From Oscillospiraceae bacterium (GTDB lineage: Bacteria > Bacillota_A > Clostridia > Oscillospirales > Ruminococcaceae): 12,697 nucleotides of DNA. Below, one piece after another: positions 1 through 6,885 of this stretch; position 1 is the stretch's first letter, and the number at the start of each line of letters is the position of its first letter. Location: the NCBI GenBank assembly GCA_017414145.1, contig JAFPQL010000133.1:1-12697 (forward strand). The letters are read 5' to 3'. Position numbers and translations under genes: made by a program. The notes beneath the pieces are model-generated. The model saw nothing but the letters and a program-made list of their open reading frames with translations. It made no database searches and had not been told where the DNA came from.

Positions 1-417
1 GACCGCCTTCTGCAGTTCCTCGCGGCTCGCCTCCTGATCGACAAAGATGCACTCGATGCCGAAGCGCTTTAAGGTCACGGCAAAGAGATTGACCGTGCCG
101 CCGTAGATCGTACCGGTCGAGATAAAGCTGTCGCCCGCCTTACATACATTGAGGATGGCAAGCAGGCTGGCTGCCTGTCCGCTGGTCGTACACATGGCGG
201 CGACACCGCCCTCCAGCGCAGCAATCTTCTTTTCCACGGCATCGACAGTCGGATTTGCAAATCTGGAGTACATCGGTTCGGTCGGCATATCGAACAGCGC
301 CGCGATATGTGCGGTTGAGTCAAAGGTATAGGTCGTGCTCTGAACAATCGGCACCACTCTGGGGTCACCGTTCTTCGGGGTATAGCCTGCGTGCAGGCAC
401 TGTGTTTCGATTTTCAT
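1..417 (-). CDS. metY: O-acetylhomoserine sulfhydrylase / Cys-Met metabolism PLP enzyme, N-terminal 139 residues (partial)
   Basis: Reading leftward from the ATG at 417, the protein begins MKIETQCLHAGYTPKNGDPR and continues VVPIVQSTTYTFDSTAHIAA, the usual opening of O-acetylhomoserine aminocarboxypropyltransferases. MYSRFANPTVDAVEKKIAAL and GGVAAMCTTSGQAA follow, the region that binds the PLP phosphate and stacks on the ring in the Cys/Met-metabolism family. The enzyme would join O-acetylhomoserine with sulfide (or methanethiol) to make homocysteine or methionine in the cytoplasm. Only about a third of the ~425-residue family length is present; the catalytic lysine lies beyond the left edge. 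The start is supported by AAGGAGG, 7 nt upstream. A strong promoter and a long structured leader precede it. A cystathionine gamma-synthase or gamma-lyase is possible, but the N-terminus fits MetY better. Confidence 0.9.
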   Translation of the reverse strand, partial: MKIETQCLHAGYTPKNGDPRVVPIVQSTTYTFDSTAHIAALFDMPTEPMYSRFANPTVDAVEKKIAALEGGVAAMCTTSGQAASLLAILNVCKAGDSFISTGTIYGGTVNLFAVTLKRFGIECIFVDQEASREELQKAV

Positions 418-597
418 TGCAATTCCTCCTTACAACAGAAGCTCCTGCGGCATTCCCCGCGGGACTGTTTTTATTGATAACCAAATGAACTCCTGCATTT
501 ATCTTCTTGTCTAAATGCCAATCTGCCGCGTCAGAAATCCTTGCCTTGCAGATTGACATTTATTCTGCACATCTAATACTCAAGAGTTCATTGGAAC
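418..597 (-). promoter_or_regulatory. Structured 5' leader of metY, candidate cis-regulatory RNA
   Basis: About 180 nt separate the predicted transcription start from the metY ATG. In the minus-strand transcript, 594-584 (CCAATGAACTC) pairs with 492-481 (GAGTTCATTTGG), one base bulged, enclosing everything between. Inside, 561-548 pairs with 526-513 over 14 consecutive positions with a single G-U, capped by a 21-nt loop. A third hairpin near 466-433 (ACAG/CTGT, TCC/GGA, GCGG/CCGC) ends just before AAGGAGG. There is no T-run, so control at translation is more likely than termination. I see no SAM-I, cobalamin or T-box consensus. The pairings are read directly; a regulatory role is inferred from leader length and the metabolic gene downstream. 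Confidence 0.55.
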
Positions 598-603
598 ATC
601 AAT

Positions 604-632
604 ATTATAAGAGATTTTTGATCTTATGTCAA
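604..632 (-). promoter_or_regulatory. Sigma-A promoter for metY
   Basis: On the minus strand a perfect TTGACA (632-627) and a perfect TATAAT (609-604) are separated by exactly 17 bases. The transcription start would fall near 597. Nothing else on this strand upstream of metY competes with it. Confidence 0.9.
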
Positions 633-726
633 GAGCGAACGGAGGTTGATTTCTGATTGAATCCACAGTTTCAGTGAGAAAAACGCGCTTTCTCTTTGTA
701 TATTTTGTAGAAGATGCACAAAGTTC

Positions 727-755
727 TTGTTTTTTTGAAGAAAATGTGCTACAAT
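727..755 (+). promoter_or_regulatory. Extended -10 promoter for the GH26 gene
   Basis: TACAAT at 750-755 is preceded by TG at 747-748 (extended -10), and a weak -35 (TTGTTT, 727-732) sits 17 bases upstream in an AT-rich stretch. It is divergent from the metY promoter. The start would be near 762, giving a leader of about 114 nt. Confidence 0.65.
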
Positions 756-760
756 TAAGA

Positions 761-834
761 CGGACGGAGTCCGGCGGTGTTCGGGAGCCGGTACTCCCCG
801 TCCGAAACAGAAAACAGCCGGCAAAAAAACCGGC
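761..834 (+). promoter_or_regulatory. Two hairpins in the GH26 mRNA leader
   Basis: Bases 761-804 form a strong imperfect hairpin: CGGACGG/CCGTCCG at the base, AGT/ACT, then CCGGC/GCCGG around an 11-nt loop. A second hairpin, GCCGG/CCGGC with an A-rich loop, covers 817-834. The first stem begins almost at the predicted 5' end, which would suit mRNA stabilisation; no T-run follows either hairpin, so neither looks like a terminator. Function is inferred. Confidence 0.45.
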
Positions 835-875
835 GGAACCGAATCAAATCAAACAGGCGAAGGAGAGAGATTACC

Positions 876-2699
876 GTGAAAACAAAGAAAAGAAAGCTTG
901 CAGCGTATCTGACGGCGGCCGTGCTGACAGCAGGTGCCGCAGGCGCACTGCCCGCCGCGCCCGTCTCGGCGGAAATCAAAACAGCGCTCTTTGCGGGTGA
1001 GGCGGAAAGCTGCACCGTCACAGAGGGCGGCGTCGTGACGACAAAGGTCTACAACGACGAGTATCCGGGCTATTCCGGCGAGGGCTTTGTCTGGGCGGGC
1101 AATTCCGGCGGCGTGTCCTTTGAGGTTGAGCTCAGCGAGGGCGGTATGTGCGAGCTGAATTCGCGCTGCCGGATGTATCTGGGCAGCACGGGCGACACCC
1201 GCGGACAGACCGTCTTTGCGGACGGCAAGCAGGTGCTGAACGCCCCTGTCCCGAATATGGGCGACTGGTATGACTTCTGCTTCGGCTCATTCTATCTGCC
1301 GGCGGGCAGGCATACCATTCAGATCGGCGGCTCCGGCAGCTATTATTTCGTGCTGTACGATACCGTCTCCTTCGGCTACGCGAAGATGCCCGATCTGAAC
1401 ATCGACCCGACACCGTCCGACAAAAAGGCCACGCCGGAGACCAAGGCGCTGATGCGCTATCTGACCTCCGTCTACGGCAAACAGGTGCTGTCCGGTCAGC
1501 AGGAGATCTACGGCAGCGGCCACGACGGAAATTACGAATACGAATTTGACTACATCAAGGACACGACCGGCAAGCTCCCGGCGGTCCGCGGCTTTGACCT
1601 GATGAACTACAACCCGCTCTACGGCTGGGATGACAATTCCACCGAGCGCATCATCGAATGGGTCAAAGAAAAGAACGGCATCGCCACCACCTGCTGCCAC
1701 TGGAATGTCCCGATCGACTTCGACAGCTATACCCTGGGCGACGCGCTGGACTGGCAGAAATGCACCTACAAAAACTATCAGACCTCCAACAGCACCTTCA
1801 ACACCGCGAATGTGCTGAAAAAGGACACCAAGGAGCGCGCACTGTTCGACGAGATCGTCAGGCTGGCGGCAGAGCAGTTCGGCAGAATGCAGGACGCAGG
1901 CGTTCCGGTCATCTTCCGTCCGCTGCACGAGGCACAGGGCAATTACGGACGCTATGAGGGCGGCACGGCATGGTTCTGGTGGGGCGACCGCGGTCCGGAG
2001 GTCTACAAGGAGCTCTGGAAGCTGCTCTACACCGAGCTGACCGAAACCTACGGCATCCACAATCTGCTCTGGGAAATCAACCTCTACGAGCTGGACAATT
2101 CAATCGAGTGGTATCCCGGCGACGAATATGTCGATATCATCGCGTATGACAAGTATGAGGGCTCGCCGACACGCTGGGGCAAAGCGCCCGCGACCTCGGT
2201 CTTCCTCACGCTGGTCGGGGACTCCGATGACAGCAAAATGGTCTCGATTGCCGAGTGCGACAGCATCCCCGGCATCGAAAACATGAAAAACGAGGGCGCA
2301 TGGTGGCTGTATGTCTGCCCGTGGTATGACACCTATCTGACTGACGAGCAGTACAATTCCAAGGCGTCGCTCAAGGAATTCTACACAAGCGACTATGTGA
2401 CCACACTCGACGAGCTGCCCGCCGATCTCTACGGCAGCGGTCAGCCCGATCAGACGACGGCATCCGTCTCCGACAGCACCACAACGCTGAGCAGTCCGGC
2501 ACCGGCGCTGCTGCCCGGCGATGTCGATACAAACGGTGCCGTGCAGATCGCGGACGCCGTGCTGCTGGCGCGCTATCTGGCAGAGGATCAGGTGACCGTC
2601 ACCGCAGAGGGCAAGGTCAACGCGGAGCTGGACGGCAACGAGGAGCTGACAACAGACGATCTCGGCCGTCTGCTGATGATGCTGGCAGGGCTTGCGTAA
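876..2699 (+). CDS. Secreted GH26 beta-mannanase with CBM35-like module and type I-like dockerin
   Basis: A 607-residue secreted hydrolase, likely cleaving beta-1,4-mannan. The GTG at 876 is chosen because AGGAG lies 10 nt upstream and a signal peptide starts there (VKTKKRKLAAYLTAAVL, cleavage near VSA at 32). Residues about 33-170 resemble a CBM35/CBM6-type carbohydrate-binding module (AGEAE, GYSGEGFV). Residues about 183-515 are GH26: RPLHEAQG carries the expected acid/base Glu352, and MVSIAECDS the expected nucleophile Glu460. A Ser/Thr/Pro-rich linker (about 525-545) leads to a dockerin (546-607) with calcium loops GDVDTNGAVQIAD and AELDGNEELTTDD; the second is degenerate, with Glu at loop position 1 and Glu replacing the usual Gly. 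The dockerin implies docking on a cohesin scaffold. Mannanase specificity is the family norm and is not proven here. Confidence 0.9.
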   Translation: MKTKKRKLAAYLTAAVLTAGAAGALPAAPVSAEIKTALFAGEAESCTVTEGGVVTTKVYNDEYPGYSGEGFVWAGNSGGVSFEVELSEGGMCELNSRCRMYLGSTGDTRGQTVFADGKQVLNAPVPNMGDWYDFCFGSFYLPAGRHTIQIGGSGSYYFVLYDTVSFGYAKMPDLNIDPTPSDKKATPETKALMRYLTSVYGKQVLSGQQEIYGSGHDGNYEYEFDYIKDTTGKLPAVRGFDLMNYNPLYGWDDNSTERIIEWVKEKNGIATTCCHWNVPIDFDSYTLGDALDWQKCTYKNYQTSNSTFNTANVLKKDTKERALFDEIVRLAAEQFGRMQDAGVPVIFRPLHEAQGNYGRYEGGTAWFWWGDRGPEVYKELWKLLYTELTETYGIHNLLWEINLYELDNSIEWYPGDEYVDIIAYDKYEGSPTRWGKAPATSVFLTLVGDSDDSKMVSIAECDSIPGIENMKNEGAWWLYVCPWYDTYLTDEQYNSKASLKEFYTSDYVTTLDELPADLYGSGQPDQTTASVSDSTTTLSSPAPALLPGDVDTNGAVQIADAVLLARYLAEDQVTVTAEGKVNAELDGNEELTTDDLGRLLMMLAGLA

Positions 2700-2750
2700 A
2701 CCGCCTGTCCCGCCGCACCGGCACCGGACAAATTATGCAGGGGGAACATC

Positions 2751-3383
2751 ATGCTGAAGAAAATTCTTTCCAAGTTTCAGTACAACGCACCGGTCATTCT
2801 GACCTACACGCTGATCTGCGCAGCCGCGCTGCTGATCAATGAGCTCACCAACAATCTGGCGAACAGATATGTGTTTTCCGTCTACCGCACCAGCTTTCTG
2901 AGCCCGATGCAGTATCTGCGGATGATCACACATATCATCGGCCATTCGGACTATGCGCATTTTCTCAGCAACTTCACGATTATCCTGCTGGTCGGCCCGA
3001 TGCTGGAGGAGAAATACGGCTCAAAGCCCATGCTGAAGATGATTTTGTTCACCGGCTTTGTGACGGGTCTGATTCAGATCATCTTCTTCCCGCGGGTGCA
3101 TCTGCTCGGTGCGAGCGGCATCGCGTTCATGCTGATTCTGCTCAGCTCCTTCGCAAACTTCCGCAAGGGCAAAATTCCGCTGACGCTGATTCTGGTCGCG
3201 TTGATTTTCCTCAGCGGCGAAATCATCGCCGGCCTGTCGCCCGAACAGGACGGCATCTCGCATCTGGCGCATATCATCGGCGGACTCTGCGGCACGGCGT
3301 TTGGCTGGGCAGTGACCAAGCCGAAGGCGGAGGGCGGCTCCGAGCCGCCGGCAGCCCCGTCAGCACCGAAGCTGCCGTTCTGA
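2751..3383 (+). CDS. Rhomboid-family intramembrane serine protease
   Basis: A 210-residue polytopic membrane protein that should cleave transmembrane substrates inside the membrane. It carries the rhomboid signatures: HFLSN (His70, Asn74) in helix 2, GASG with the catalytic Ser122, and AHIIGG with the catalytic His174 followed by a Gly-rich helix. Helices also fall near 14-32, 96-113, 125-136 and 143-160. The short C-terminal tail is Pro/Ala-rich and probably cytoplasmic. AGGGGG at 2739-2744 is the ribosome site. It starts 51 bases after the GH26 stop with no terminator or clear promoter between, so it is probably cotranscribed with the mannanase. Its substrate cannot be read from sequence, and a link with cellulosome enzymes is speculation. 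Confidence 0.9.
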   Translation: MLKKILSKFQYNAPVILTYTLICAAALLINELTNNLANRYVFSVYRTSFLSPMQYLRMITHIIGHSDYAHFLSNFTIILLVGPMLEEKYGSKPMLKMILFTGFVTGLIQIIFFPRVHLLGASGIAFMLILLSSFANFRKGKIPLTLILVALIFLSGEIIAGLSPEQDGISHLAHIIGGLCGTAFGWAVTKPKAEGGSEPPAAPSAPKLPF

Positions 3384-3400
3384 ATCCCGTATCAAATACC

Positions 3401-3459
3401 GCACCGCATCTCAGCGCACCGGAGCCGATTCTGGAAGCGCCGGGATGCGGTGCTTTTTT
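3401..3459 (+). terminator. Intrinsic terminator after the rhomboid gene
   Basis: GCACCGCATC (3401-3410) pairs perfectly with GATGCGGTGC (3444-3453), followed at once by six T. The 33-nt interior can pair partly with itself. It closes the GH26-rhomboid unit. Confidence 0.9.
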
Positions 3460-3509
3460 CCGGCAGTTACCGCCCGCGCAGTCCATCCCGTCCGAACTTT
3501 GACAAAAGC

Positions 3510-3538
3510 TTGACAAACAGACGGAAATGTGATAAAAT
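3510..3538 (+). promoter_or_regulatory. Sigma-A promoter for the aminotransferase gene
   Basis: TTGACA (3510-3515), a 17-base spacer and TAAAAT (3533-3538). A second TTGACA at 3499-3504 lies 28 bases from the -10 and is too far to act with it. The leader would be about 75 nt. Confidence 0.85.
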
Positions 3539-3618
3539 AGAGTTGTATGAAACACAACTGTCCGCCACACGCGGAATTTTGCGTTGACTGTACGCACAGG
3601 AAGGAAGGCTCCTCAATT

Positions 3619-4899
3619 ATGGAACACAAACGCTTGTCTGACTGCTCTCCCGCCGAACGCGCCGGAATGCTCGCGGCCGCCAAAGCCGCCTATGACGCAT
3701 TTCAGGCGAAGAAACTCAGCCTCAATATGGCACGCGGAAAGCCCGGCCCCGAACAGCTCGATCTGACGATGCCGCTGCTCAATGCGCTTCCCGCCGATGC
3801 AGACCCGATCTCCGAAAGCGGCGACGATACCCGCAACTACGGGCTGCTCTCCGGCATCACCGAGGCGAAGAAGCTCTTTGCAGATCTGCTCGGCGCAGAC
3901 GCCGGAGAAGTGTTCGTCGGCGGAAACTCCAGTCTGGAGCTGATGTTCGCCTGCCTGCAGATCGCGTATGTCAAGGGCATTGCGGGATGTACCCCGTGGA
4001 GCCGTCTGGACAAGGTCAAATTCCTCTGTCCCGTCCCCGGCTATGACCGCCACTTTGCGCTGACGGAATATTTCGGCGTCGAGATGATTCCGGTCAGAAC
4101 CGATGAAAACGGCCCCGATATGGCAGCGGTGAAGCAGTATGTCGAAAATGACCCCGCCGTCAAGGGCATCTGGTGTGTGCCGGTCTATACGAATCCGTCC
4201 GGCATCGTCTACAGCGATGACACCGTCCGCGCCTTTGCGGCACTCAGGCCCGCCGCGGCTGACTTCCGCATCTTCTGGGATAACGCCTACTGCATTCACC
4301 ACCTGGTCGCAGAGCCGAGAAAGCCGCTGACCATCAACGCCGCCTGCGCGGAAACGGGCAATTCCCGCATCTTCTATCAGTTCGCCTCGACCTCGAAGAT
4401 CACCTTCCCCGGTGCCGGCGTCGCCGTGCTGAATACCGCAAGGGAAAACCTCGACGAGCTGGAAAAGCACCTCGGCATCCAGACAATCGGCTTTGACAAG
4501 CTCAATATGCTGCGTCATGTGCGCTTCTTCGGCAATGCGGATGCCGTCCGCGCCCACATGGAGAAGCACCGCGCTGTGCTGGCGCCGAAATTCAAGGTCG
4601 TGCTGGATACGCTGGAGCAGGAGATCGCACCGCTCGGCATCGCCTCGTGGACAAAGCCGGAGGGCGGCTACTTCATCTCGTTCAATGCTCCAAAGGGCAC
4701 GGCAAAGCGCATCGTGCAGCTCTGCAAAGAGGGCGGCGTGACGCTGACCGGCGCCGGCGCGACATGGCCCTACAAGAACGACCCCGACGACAGCAACATC
4801 CGCATTGCCCCGACCTATCCGTCAACGGCCGAGCTCAGACAGGCAATGGAGCTCTTCTGCATCGCCGTCAGGGTAGCGGCACTGGAACAGCAGGCCTGA
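3619..4899 (+). CDS. Aspartate aminotransferase, AspT-like (type Ic, class I/II fold)
   Basis: A 426-residue PLP enzyme expected to move the amino group between aspartate and 2-oxoglutarate in the cytoplasm. It opens with the conserved LSLNMARGKPGPEQLDL typical of the AspT (Corynebacterium-type) family, followed by NYGLLSGI. The active site is visible: YTNPSG (Asn192), FWDNAYCIHHL (Asp221 and Tyr224 binding PLP), FASTSKITFPGAG with Lys260 as the Schiff-base lysine, and NIRIAP with the carboxylate-binding Arg395. The ATG at 3619 has AGGAAGG about 13 nt upstream; the frame is open further up to 3547, but that extension lacks a ribosome site and lies almost on the transcription start. The gene stands alone with its own promoter. 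Substrate preference could differ from aspartate. Confidence 0.87.
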   Translation: MEHKRLSDCSPAERAGMLAAAKAAYDAFQAKKLSLNMARGKPGPEQLDLTMPLLNALPADADPISESGDDTRNYGLLSGITEAKKLFADLLGADAGEVFVGGNSSLELMFACLQIAYVKGIAGCTPWSRLDKVKFLCPVPGYDRHFALTEYFGVEMIPVRTDENGPDMAAVKQYVENDPAVKGIWCVPVYTNPSGIVYSDDTVRAFAALRPAAADFRIFWDNAYCIHHLVAEPRKPLTINAACAETGNSRIFYQFASTSKITFPGAGVAVLNTARENLDELEKHLGIQTIGFDKLNMLRHVRFFGNADAVRAHMEKHRAVLAPKFKVVLDTLEQEIAPLGIASWTKPEGGYFISFNAPKGTAKRIVQLCKEGGVTLTGAGATWPYKNDPDDSNIRIAPTYPSTAELRQAMELFCIAVRVAALEQQA

Positions 4900-4932
4900 C
4901 AGAATCAGGTTTCCGTGATGCCGCTTTCAAAA

Positions 4933-5005
4933 GGGATCGCTCCGCGATGATTGAGATTGGGCTCTGCCCAAACCCGCCAAAGGGACAGTGTCCCTTTGGA
5001 ATCCC
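4933..5005 (-). repeat. Hairpin-rich repeat, copy 1 (inverted)
   Basis: Read on the minus strand this is GGGATTC, a near-perfect hairpin, CGGGTTT, a second hairpin (GGGC-AGA-GCCC), a spacer, then ATCGC/GCGAT. The first hairpin (4977-4999) is a perfect palindrome with arms CCAAAGGGACA and TGTCCCTTTGG around one base. The ends, GGGAT (4933-4937) and ATCCC (5001-5005), are complementary, so the whole unit can fold as a multi-branched structure. The layout matches the copy at 5057-5120. Confidence 0.7.
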
Positions 5006-5012
5006 GCTTTTT
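4933..5012 (+). terminator. Possible terminator for aspT formed by repeat copy 1
   Basis: On the plus strand the repeat's palindrome and its closing GGGAT/ATCCC pairing are followed by GC and then TTTTT (5008-5012). This is the first credible stop signal after the aminotransferase, about 110 bases past its stop codon. The T-run is short and offset from the 11-bp palindrome, so efficiency is uncertain. Confidence 0.45.
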
Positions 5013-5056
5013 ATAAAATGACAGAAGATATGTTTTTTATACCATACCTGAAAGAT

Positions 5057-5120
5057 GGGATTCTGAAGGACTGGCAGCCCTTCAGCGGAAGTCTGAGGGC
5101 AGCGCCCTCAATATAAATCC
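5057..5120 (+). repeat. Hairpin-rich repeat, copy 2 (direct)
   Basis: GGGATTC is followed by a 23-base hairpin (CTGAAGG/CCTTCAG with an inner CTG/CAG), CGGAAGT, then a hairpin TGAGGGC-AGC-GCCCTCA, and AAATCC, which can close on GGATT. Element order, the 23-base length of hairpin 1 and several short blocks agree with copy 1 read on the other strand, while base pairs within the stems have changed together. Copies 1 and 2 face each other as an inverted pair about 50 bases apart. Confidence 0.65.
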
Positions 5121-5146
5121 GTCGGAGACACATTATCTACAGACTG

Positions 5147-5181
5147 ACCGGCGCCGCCATATCATCAATGGCAGCGCCGGT
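5147..5181 (+). terminator. Long GC-rich hairpin, weak terminator candidate
   Basis: ACCGGCGC (5147-5154) pairs with GCGCCGGT (5174-5181); inside, after one C-A mismatch, GCCAT pairs with ATGGC around a 7-nt loop. Downstream is only TTCTCT, so termination would be inefficient. It may be a fallback stop for aspT transcripts or another extragenic palindrome. Confidence 0.4.
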
Positions 5182-5194
5182 TTCTCTGAAAAGA

Positions 5195-5237
5195 GGTATC
5201 CGCTTCGCGGATGTTATGATAGAATGGGGCTCTGCGC
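5195..5237 (+). repeat. Hairpin-rich repeat, truncated copy 3
   Basis: ATCCGC-TTC-GCGGAT (5198-5212), a short AT-rich spacer and GGGGCTCTGCGC match the plus-strand left end of copy 1 (ATCGC-TCC-GCGAT, spacer, GGGCTCTGCCC). The 23-base palindrome and the closing arm are missing, so this looks like a decayed or partial copy. The rest of the gap, 5238-5351, holds no gene or clear signal that I can see. Confidence 0.5.
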
Positions 5238-5351
5238 AAAAAAGCCCGACCGAAAACTGTAATTTTGACACGCGCCGCGGAACTGCTCCTAACTCCGCAT
5301 TCCGCATTTTGCGAAAAACTCCCTGATCGGCCACGCCCTGCAGGCGCCCCC

Positions 5352-5380
5352 TTGACTGAAAGCGAAAACTGTGCTATAAT
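5352..5380 (+). promoter_or_regulatory. Sigma-A promoter for serS
   Basis: TTGACT (5352-5357), a 17-base spacer and a perfect TATAAT (5375-5380) with an extended TG at 5372-5373. The leader is only about 70 nt and has one small CCGGC/GCCGG hairpin, too short for a T-box. Confidence 0.9.
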
Positions 5381-5454
5381 AAAACCTGAAAAAACCGGCA
5401 TCCGCCGGAATGAGAATTCACCGAAAAAAGCGGCTTCCCGCGAAGGAGTACACT

Positions 5455-6744
5455 ATGCTCGATATCAAATTTCTGATCGCCAACAAGGACGCGGTCAAGG
5501 AAAACATCAAAAAGAAATTTCAGGACGACAAGCTCCCGCTCGTCGATGAGGCGGCGGCGCTCTATCAGCAGATCCTCGACGCCAAACACAGCTCGGAGGC
5601 CATCCGTGCAGAGCGCAACAAGCTCTCGGCTCAGGTTCCCGTGCTGATGAAGGCCGGCAAAAAGGACGAGGCGGACGCCATCCGCGAAAAGGTCAAGGCA
5701 GATGCCGCGACCATGAAGGAGCAGGAGACGCTGATGGACGAGCTCTCCGCAAAGCTCGACGACATCATGAAGCGCATCCCGCAGATGATCGACCCGTCTG
5801 TGCCGATCGGCAGGGACGATTCGGAAAATGTCGAGGTAGAACGCTTCGGCGAGCCTGTCGTGCCGGACTACGAGATTCCGTATCACGCGGAAATCATGCA
5901 GAGCCTCTGCGGTCTGGACAAGGATTCCGCCGCGAGAGTCGCCGGCACCGGCTTCTACTACCTCATGGGCGATATCGCCCGTCTGCATGAGGCCGTCCTT
6001 GCGTATGCGAGAGACTTCATGATCGACCACGGCTTCACCTACATGATTCCGCCCTTCATGATGCACAAGAGCATCGTCGAAGGCGTCATGAGCTTTGAGG
6101 AAATGGAAGCGATGATGTATAAGATCGAGGGCGAGGATCTCTATCTGATCGGCACCTCGGAGCATACGATGATCGGCCGGTTCGTCGGGCAGATCGTGGA
6201 CGAGAGCCAGCTCCCGCTGACCCTGACCTCGTATTCGCCCTGCTTCCGCAAGGAAATCGGCTCGCACGGTCTGGAGGAGCGCGGCGTCTACCGCATTCAC
6301 CAGTTTGAAAAGCAGGAAATGATCGTGCTCTGCAAGCCGGAGGAGTCGATGGACTGGTACAACAGGATGTGGAAGCTCTCGGTCGAGCTGTTCCGCAGCA
6401 TGGGCATTCCCGTGCGGCAGCTGGAATGCTGTTCGGGCGACCTCGCAAACCTCAAGGTCAAGTCCTGCGACATCGAGGCATGGAGCCCGCGCCAGAAGAA
6501 GTATTTTGAGGTCTGCTCCTGCTCGAATCTCGGCGATGCACAGGCACGCCGTCTGAAGATCCGCACAAAGGGCGAGAACGGCACCTACCTCGTTCACACG
6601 CTGAACAACACGGTCGTCGCGCCGCCGAGAATGCTGATCGCGCTGCTGGAGAACCACTATCAGGCAGACGGCTCGGTCACCGTGCCGGAGGTGCTGCGTC
6701 CGTACATGGGCGGCAAGGAGAGACTGATTCCCGGCATCAAATAA
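5455..6744 (+). CDS. serS: Seryl-tRNA synthetase (archaeal-like catalytic motifs)
   Basis: A 429-residue class II synthetase that charges tRNA-Ser with serine in the cytoplasm. Residues about 1-110 form the long helical hairpin (coiled-coil arm) that grips the tRNA-Ser long variable arm. The catalytic domain has the TSEH serine-binding motif, motif 2 CFRKEIGSHGLEERGVYRIH followed by QFEKQEM, the SPRQKKYFEVCSCSN stretch, and motif 3 NNTVVAPPRMLIALLEN. Typical bacterial SerRS reads NGSGLAVGRTLVAILEN at motif 3; NNT-xxA-xxR and GSHG resemble archaeal enzymes. I recall similar SerRS proteins in clostridia, so this is probably a lineage trait rather than a new transfer. The ATG at 5455 follows GAAGGAG by 7 nt; upstream starts in the same frame lack such a site. 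Transcribed alone between its promoter and terminators. Confidence 0.95.
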   Translation: MLDIKFLIANKDAVKENIKKKFQDDKLPLVDEAAALYQQILDAKHSSEAIRAERNKLSAQVPVLMKAGKKDEADAIREKVKADAATMKEQETLMDELSAKLDDIMKRIPQMIDPSVPIGRDDSENVEVERFGEPVVPDYEIPYHAEIMQSLCGLDKDSAARVAGTGFYYLMGDIARLHEAVLAYARDFMIDHGFTYMIPPFMMHKSIVEGVMSFEEMEAMMYKIEGEDLYLIGTSEHTMIGRFVGQIVDESQLPLTLTSYSPCFRKEIGSHGLEERGVYRIHQFEKQEMIVLCKPEESMDWYNRMWKLSVELFRSMGIPVRQLECCSGDLANLKVKSCDIEAWSPRQKKYFEVCSCSNLGDAQARRLKIRTKGENGTYLVHTLNNTVVAPPRMLIALLENHYQADGSVTVPEVLRPYMGGKERLIPGIK

Positions 6745-6755
6745 TGTATGAGACA

Positions 6756-6792
6756 AGCGCCGCGTCACGGTTTCAGACTGTGACGCGGCGTT
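6756..6792 (+). terminator. Hairpin just after serS, weak terminator
   Basis: The 13-base arms 6756-6768 and 6780-6792 pair (core CGCCGCGTCAC/GTGACGCGGCG) around an 11-nt loop, starting 12 bases past the serS stop. The downstream bases TTCAATCTCT are T-rich but not a run. It may pause polymerase or protect the 3' end ahead of the stronger terminator. Confidence 0.5.
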
Positions 6793-6825
6793 CAATCTCT
6801 CGAAAACAACTGATCTGCAAACTGA

Positions 6826-6855
6826 GGGGCGCCCCGCTGCGGGACGCCCCTTTTT
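6826..6855 (+). terminator. Intrinsic terminator for serS
   Basis: GGGGCG (6826-6831) pairs with CGCCCC (6845-6850); inside, CCC pairs with GGG around GCTGC; five T follow. Five A precede the stem on the other side of the left operon, but the minus-strand tail (TCAGTTTGC) is poor, so only weak two-way action is likely. Confidence 0.85.
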
Positions 6856-6885
6856 CTCCCATTACAGACTGTTTCTCAGCAGCGG

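Noticed and set aside
418..597. SAM-I, cobalamin or T-box element in the metY leader
   Set aside because: None of the conserved core sequences of these classes could be found; only the stems are clear, so it is reported as unclassified.
777..875. Upstream extension of the GH26 frame
   Set aside because: It would put 33 basic residues before the signal peptide, runs through the leader hairpins, and lacks a ribosome site; the GTG at 876 has one.
3613..4569. 318-codon open frame antisense to the aminotransferase
   Set aside because: It mirrors a well-matched PLP enzyme and has no independent support.
5266..5298. Second serS promoter starting at TTGACA near 5266
   Set aside because: No acceptable -10 lies at 16-18 bases; the promoter at 5352-5380 is far better.
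5387..5454. T-box leader for serS
   Set aside because: The leader is about 70 nt and lacks the T-box sequence and specifier-loop architecture.
5374..6795. 473-codon open frame antisense to serS
   Set aside because: It mirrors a complete seryl-tRNA synthetase; no ribosome site or known motif in the antisense translation.
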